From Casuarina equisetifolia (lineage: Eukaryota; Streptophyta; Magnoliopsida; Fagales; Casuarinaceae): DNA of 64,000 bases. This document shows positions 62,122 through 64,000 of this stretch, one piece after another (the first letter of the stretch is position 1; the number at the start of each line of letters is the position of its first letter). The translations under genes were made by a program, and so were the position numbers. The notes beneath the pieces are model-generated. The model was given only the letters and a program-made list of their open reading frames with translations, ran no database searches and was not told the origin of the DNA. Location: the NCBI GenBank assembly GCA_028551475.1, contig CM052359.1, positions 21,515,583 through 21,579,582 of the forward strand, read 5' to 3'.

Positions 62122-63286
62122 AAGCTTTTAAGAATAAGTATGGAAAAATTGAGAAGGTAATACAAAGTCATCAGTGACCAAATAATGAATATAACGGCCC
62201 TGTTGTCCCATGGAATCCCATTTAAGAAACCTAAATAAGAGTAGGTTGCATGGCAAAAATTTCGTTTCTTGCCCCCTTGGTATAACCACTGAGATTGACA
62301 AGGATTTGTATTTTGTCCTCATTAATCAGCCTTGCATTCATATAAGATGACATGGATGACACCTCTCTAAAGTGCTTTGCTTTGGACTGAATATGCTTAT
62401 GTGCCATCATTTGGGCTTAATGCATTGCAAAACACGTTAACATTTTCTTTGTCATGCATGTCAAATACTTAGCCCGTTAGATAAGAAAGCGGAGGATTGA
62501 ATATATGAGTAATGACTTTCGTAACCACCTACTTTCTCACATGGGAGTTCTATTAAATGGGAGGATAGAATTCATGCCTCCCCTCCCTTAATAAATTCCT
62601 TAAAATTCTCCCACCACTATCATTAATTAAAAAAATGGGAAAAAAAAGAAAAAAAAATCCAAAACAAGACACTTCATAACAAAATACCTTTTTTCTAGTC
62701 AAAGATAGAGATGAGAGAATTTCAGGAATTTGTTAAGGGAGGAGGAGGCATGAACTCTAACCTCCCATGTGATAAAATTCCCAAATGCCATTAAGTTGTT
62801 AGGATTTGAACTGTGGATAGCAAACGCCTCAACTTGTAATGCATGTCAAATAGTGAGCCCATTAGATGAGAAAGTAGATGGTTACCAAAGTCATTACTCA
62901 CATATTCAATCCTCTGCTTTCTCATTTAACGAGCTAAGTGTTTGACATGCATGACAAAGAAAATGTTAACGTGTTTTGCAATGCATTAAGCCCAAATGAT
63001 GGCACATAAGCATATTCAGTTCAAAGCAAAGCACTTCCTAGAGGTGTCATCCATGTCATCTTATATGTATGCAAGGCTGATTAATGAGGATAAAATACAA
63101 ATCCTTGTCAATCTCAGTGGTTATATTAAGGGGGCAAGAAATGAAATTTTTGCCATGCAACCTACTCTTATTTAGGTTTCTTACATGGGATTCCATGGGA
63201 CAATGGGGGTTAGTTATATTCATTATTTCGTCACTGATGAGTTTGTATCACTGTCTCGGTTTTCTTGTATTTATTGTTAAAAGCTT
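62122..63286. repeat. Large imperfect inverted repeat (hairpin-forming)
   Basis: The left arm 62122-62626 is complementary to the right arm 62701-63286 around a 74-bp A-rich loop. 62386-62465 and 62941-63020 match perfectly over 80 nt. The outer ends both reach an AAGCTTTTA motif. The right arm carries about 80 bp with no partner in the left arm. Inside the right arm, 62841-62874 and 62916-62950 form a second small inverted repeat. Short ORFs in both arms (at 62128 on minus and 63084 on plus) have nearly the same protein, which is a shadow of the symmetry. No known transposase is present; it may be a foldback or MITE-like element. Confidence 0.9.
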
Positions 63287-63834
63287 TTCCACTTTCCCCA
63301 CTGGTGCTTTGTAAATGATTATAAGCAGAAAAATCAAGATGTACTTGATCGTAGCTGCGGGAAACTATTTGTAAGATAAGAATAACATATCTAAGATCTT
63401 TGATGTGAAGTTTGAATAGAATAAAATTTTTTAACTCATAAATTAATTTTTAAGTTGAAGATTTTTTTTAATTTAAATTTTATTTTAAAATTTTTAAACT
63501 CTTGTGTAGAACTCTCATCTTGCATACGTGCTCATTTGACTTTAATCATTTTAAAAGTTATTGTTGATCTCATTTTAATATCGTTGCATCAACGGGTTGC
63601 TAAATCGCCTAAAACTAGTAATTAATTATAGATATACATGAATGGAGTTTTCAAAGCCAGCCAAAACTTATGTTGTGATCTTTTCTTTTTTGTGTACCTA
63701 TGAATAACTTTGAAATTTATAAGCAATTACAATCAAATTATTGTTCCCTTTCTATTCGAAGATTTATAAGTTGATAATATAGATAATTGAAATAAATTAT
63801 TCAACAAAAAATTACAAACAACTAGAAAGCAAGA

Positions 63835-63935
63835 CCCATTATAAGGTAAAGGCAATAAAAGCCTTAAGATACAACATAGTCTGCGACGGTCCCAGGTTTA
63901 ATCTTGGGCACTTGGGTGGGCGCGTGTGTTTATTA
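63835..63935 (+). mobile_element. Possible SINE fragment
   Basis: A B-box-like GGTTTAATCTT (63895-63905) follows GACGGTCCCA and precedes GGGCACTTGGGTGGGCGCG, wording common in tRNA-derived plant SINEs. The A-box region near 63842 is poor. The element is degraded and its borders are unknown. Confidence 0.35.
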
Positions 63936-64000
63936 AAAATAGAAAATAAAAAAATTGACCGCCTACTAAGTTAGTAAGGCTTTAGATTAAAATGTTATAA

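Noticed and set aside
62128-63314. Two similar ORFs facing each other
   Set aside because: They arise from the inverted repeat symmetry. No domain or codon bias suggests a gene.
1-64000. CRISPR arrays, tRNA or rRNA genes, known plant microRNA precursors
   Set aside because: None seen by eye. CRISPR is not expected in a plant nuclear genome. Only tRNA-like SINE motifs were found, none with a full cloverleaf.

Overview
The window is nuclear DNA from a flowering plant, most likely a woody dicot. It has AT-rich spacers, long introns with GT..AG borders, (GA)n tracts in gene leaders, a Ty1/copia retrotransposon, and proteins that match plant families closely. The species cannot be fixed from the sequence alone.

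Layout. 1-3714 (-): the 5' two coding exons of a plant spatacsin (SPG11-like) gene that runs off the left edge, with its leader and promoter to about 4470. 7734-8219 (-): an A20/AN1 zinc-finger stress-associated protein (SAP) with a spliced leader. 8.8-26.5 kb: a gene-poor tract holding a young copia element (9809-15332) with matching LTRs and an ATATT target-site duplication. Directly downstream lies a far older copia fossil (15765 to about 17250), followed by spacer with small tandem repeats. 26680-29791 (+): WRKY13-type transcription factor in three exons. 29.8-37.7 kb: a long tail-to-tail spacer with a GC- and G-box-rich belt. 37713-41309 (-): intact intronless BRI1, the brassinosteroid receptor kinase. 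46661-52360 (-): a five-exon UDP-rhamnose/UDP-galactose transporter (NST-KT1/URGT4 type), with a SINE-like insert in one intron and a 48-bp minisatellite in the leader intron. 56637-61157 (+): a three-exon plant protein of unknown function. 62122-63286: a large imperfect inverted repeat with an 80-nt perfect stretch.

The main result is conserved gene order. From memory, spatacsin, WRKY13, BRI1 and NST-KT1 are consecutive in Arabidopsis (AT4G39420, 39410, 39400, 39390). The same four occur here in the same relative order, with a SAP gene and transposons between spatacsin and WRKY13. BRI1 senses brassinosteroids at the plasma membrane, WRKY13 acts in stem and lignin development and flowering, the transporter feeds cell-wall polysaccharide synthesis in the Golgi, and spatacsin belongs to an endolysosomal trafficking family. 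They share a neighbourhood, but nothing here shows a shared operon-like function. I found no clearly new biological system. The best candidates for follow-up are the inverted repeat and the G-box-rich belt.
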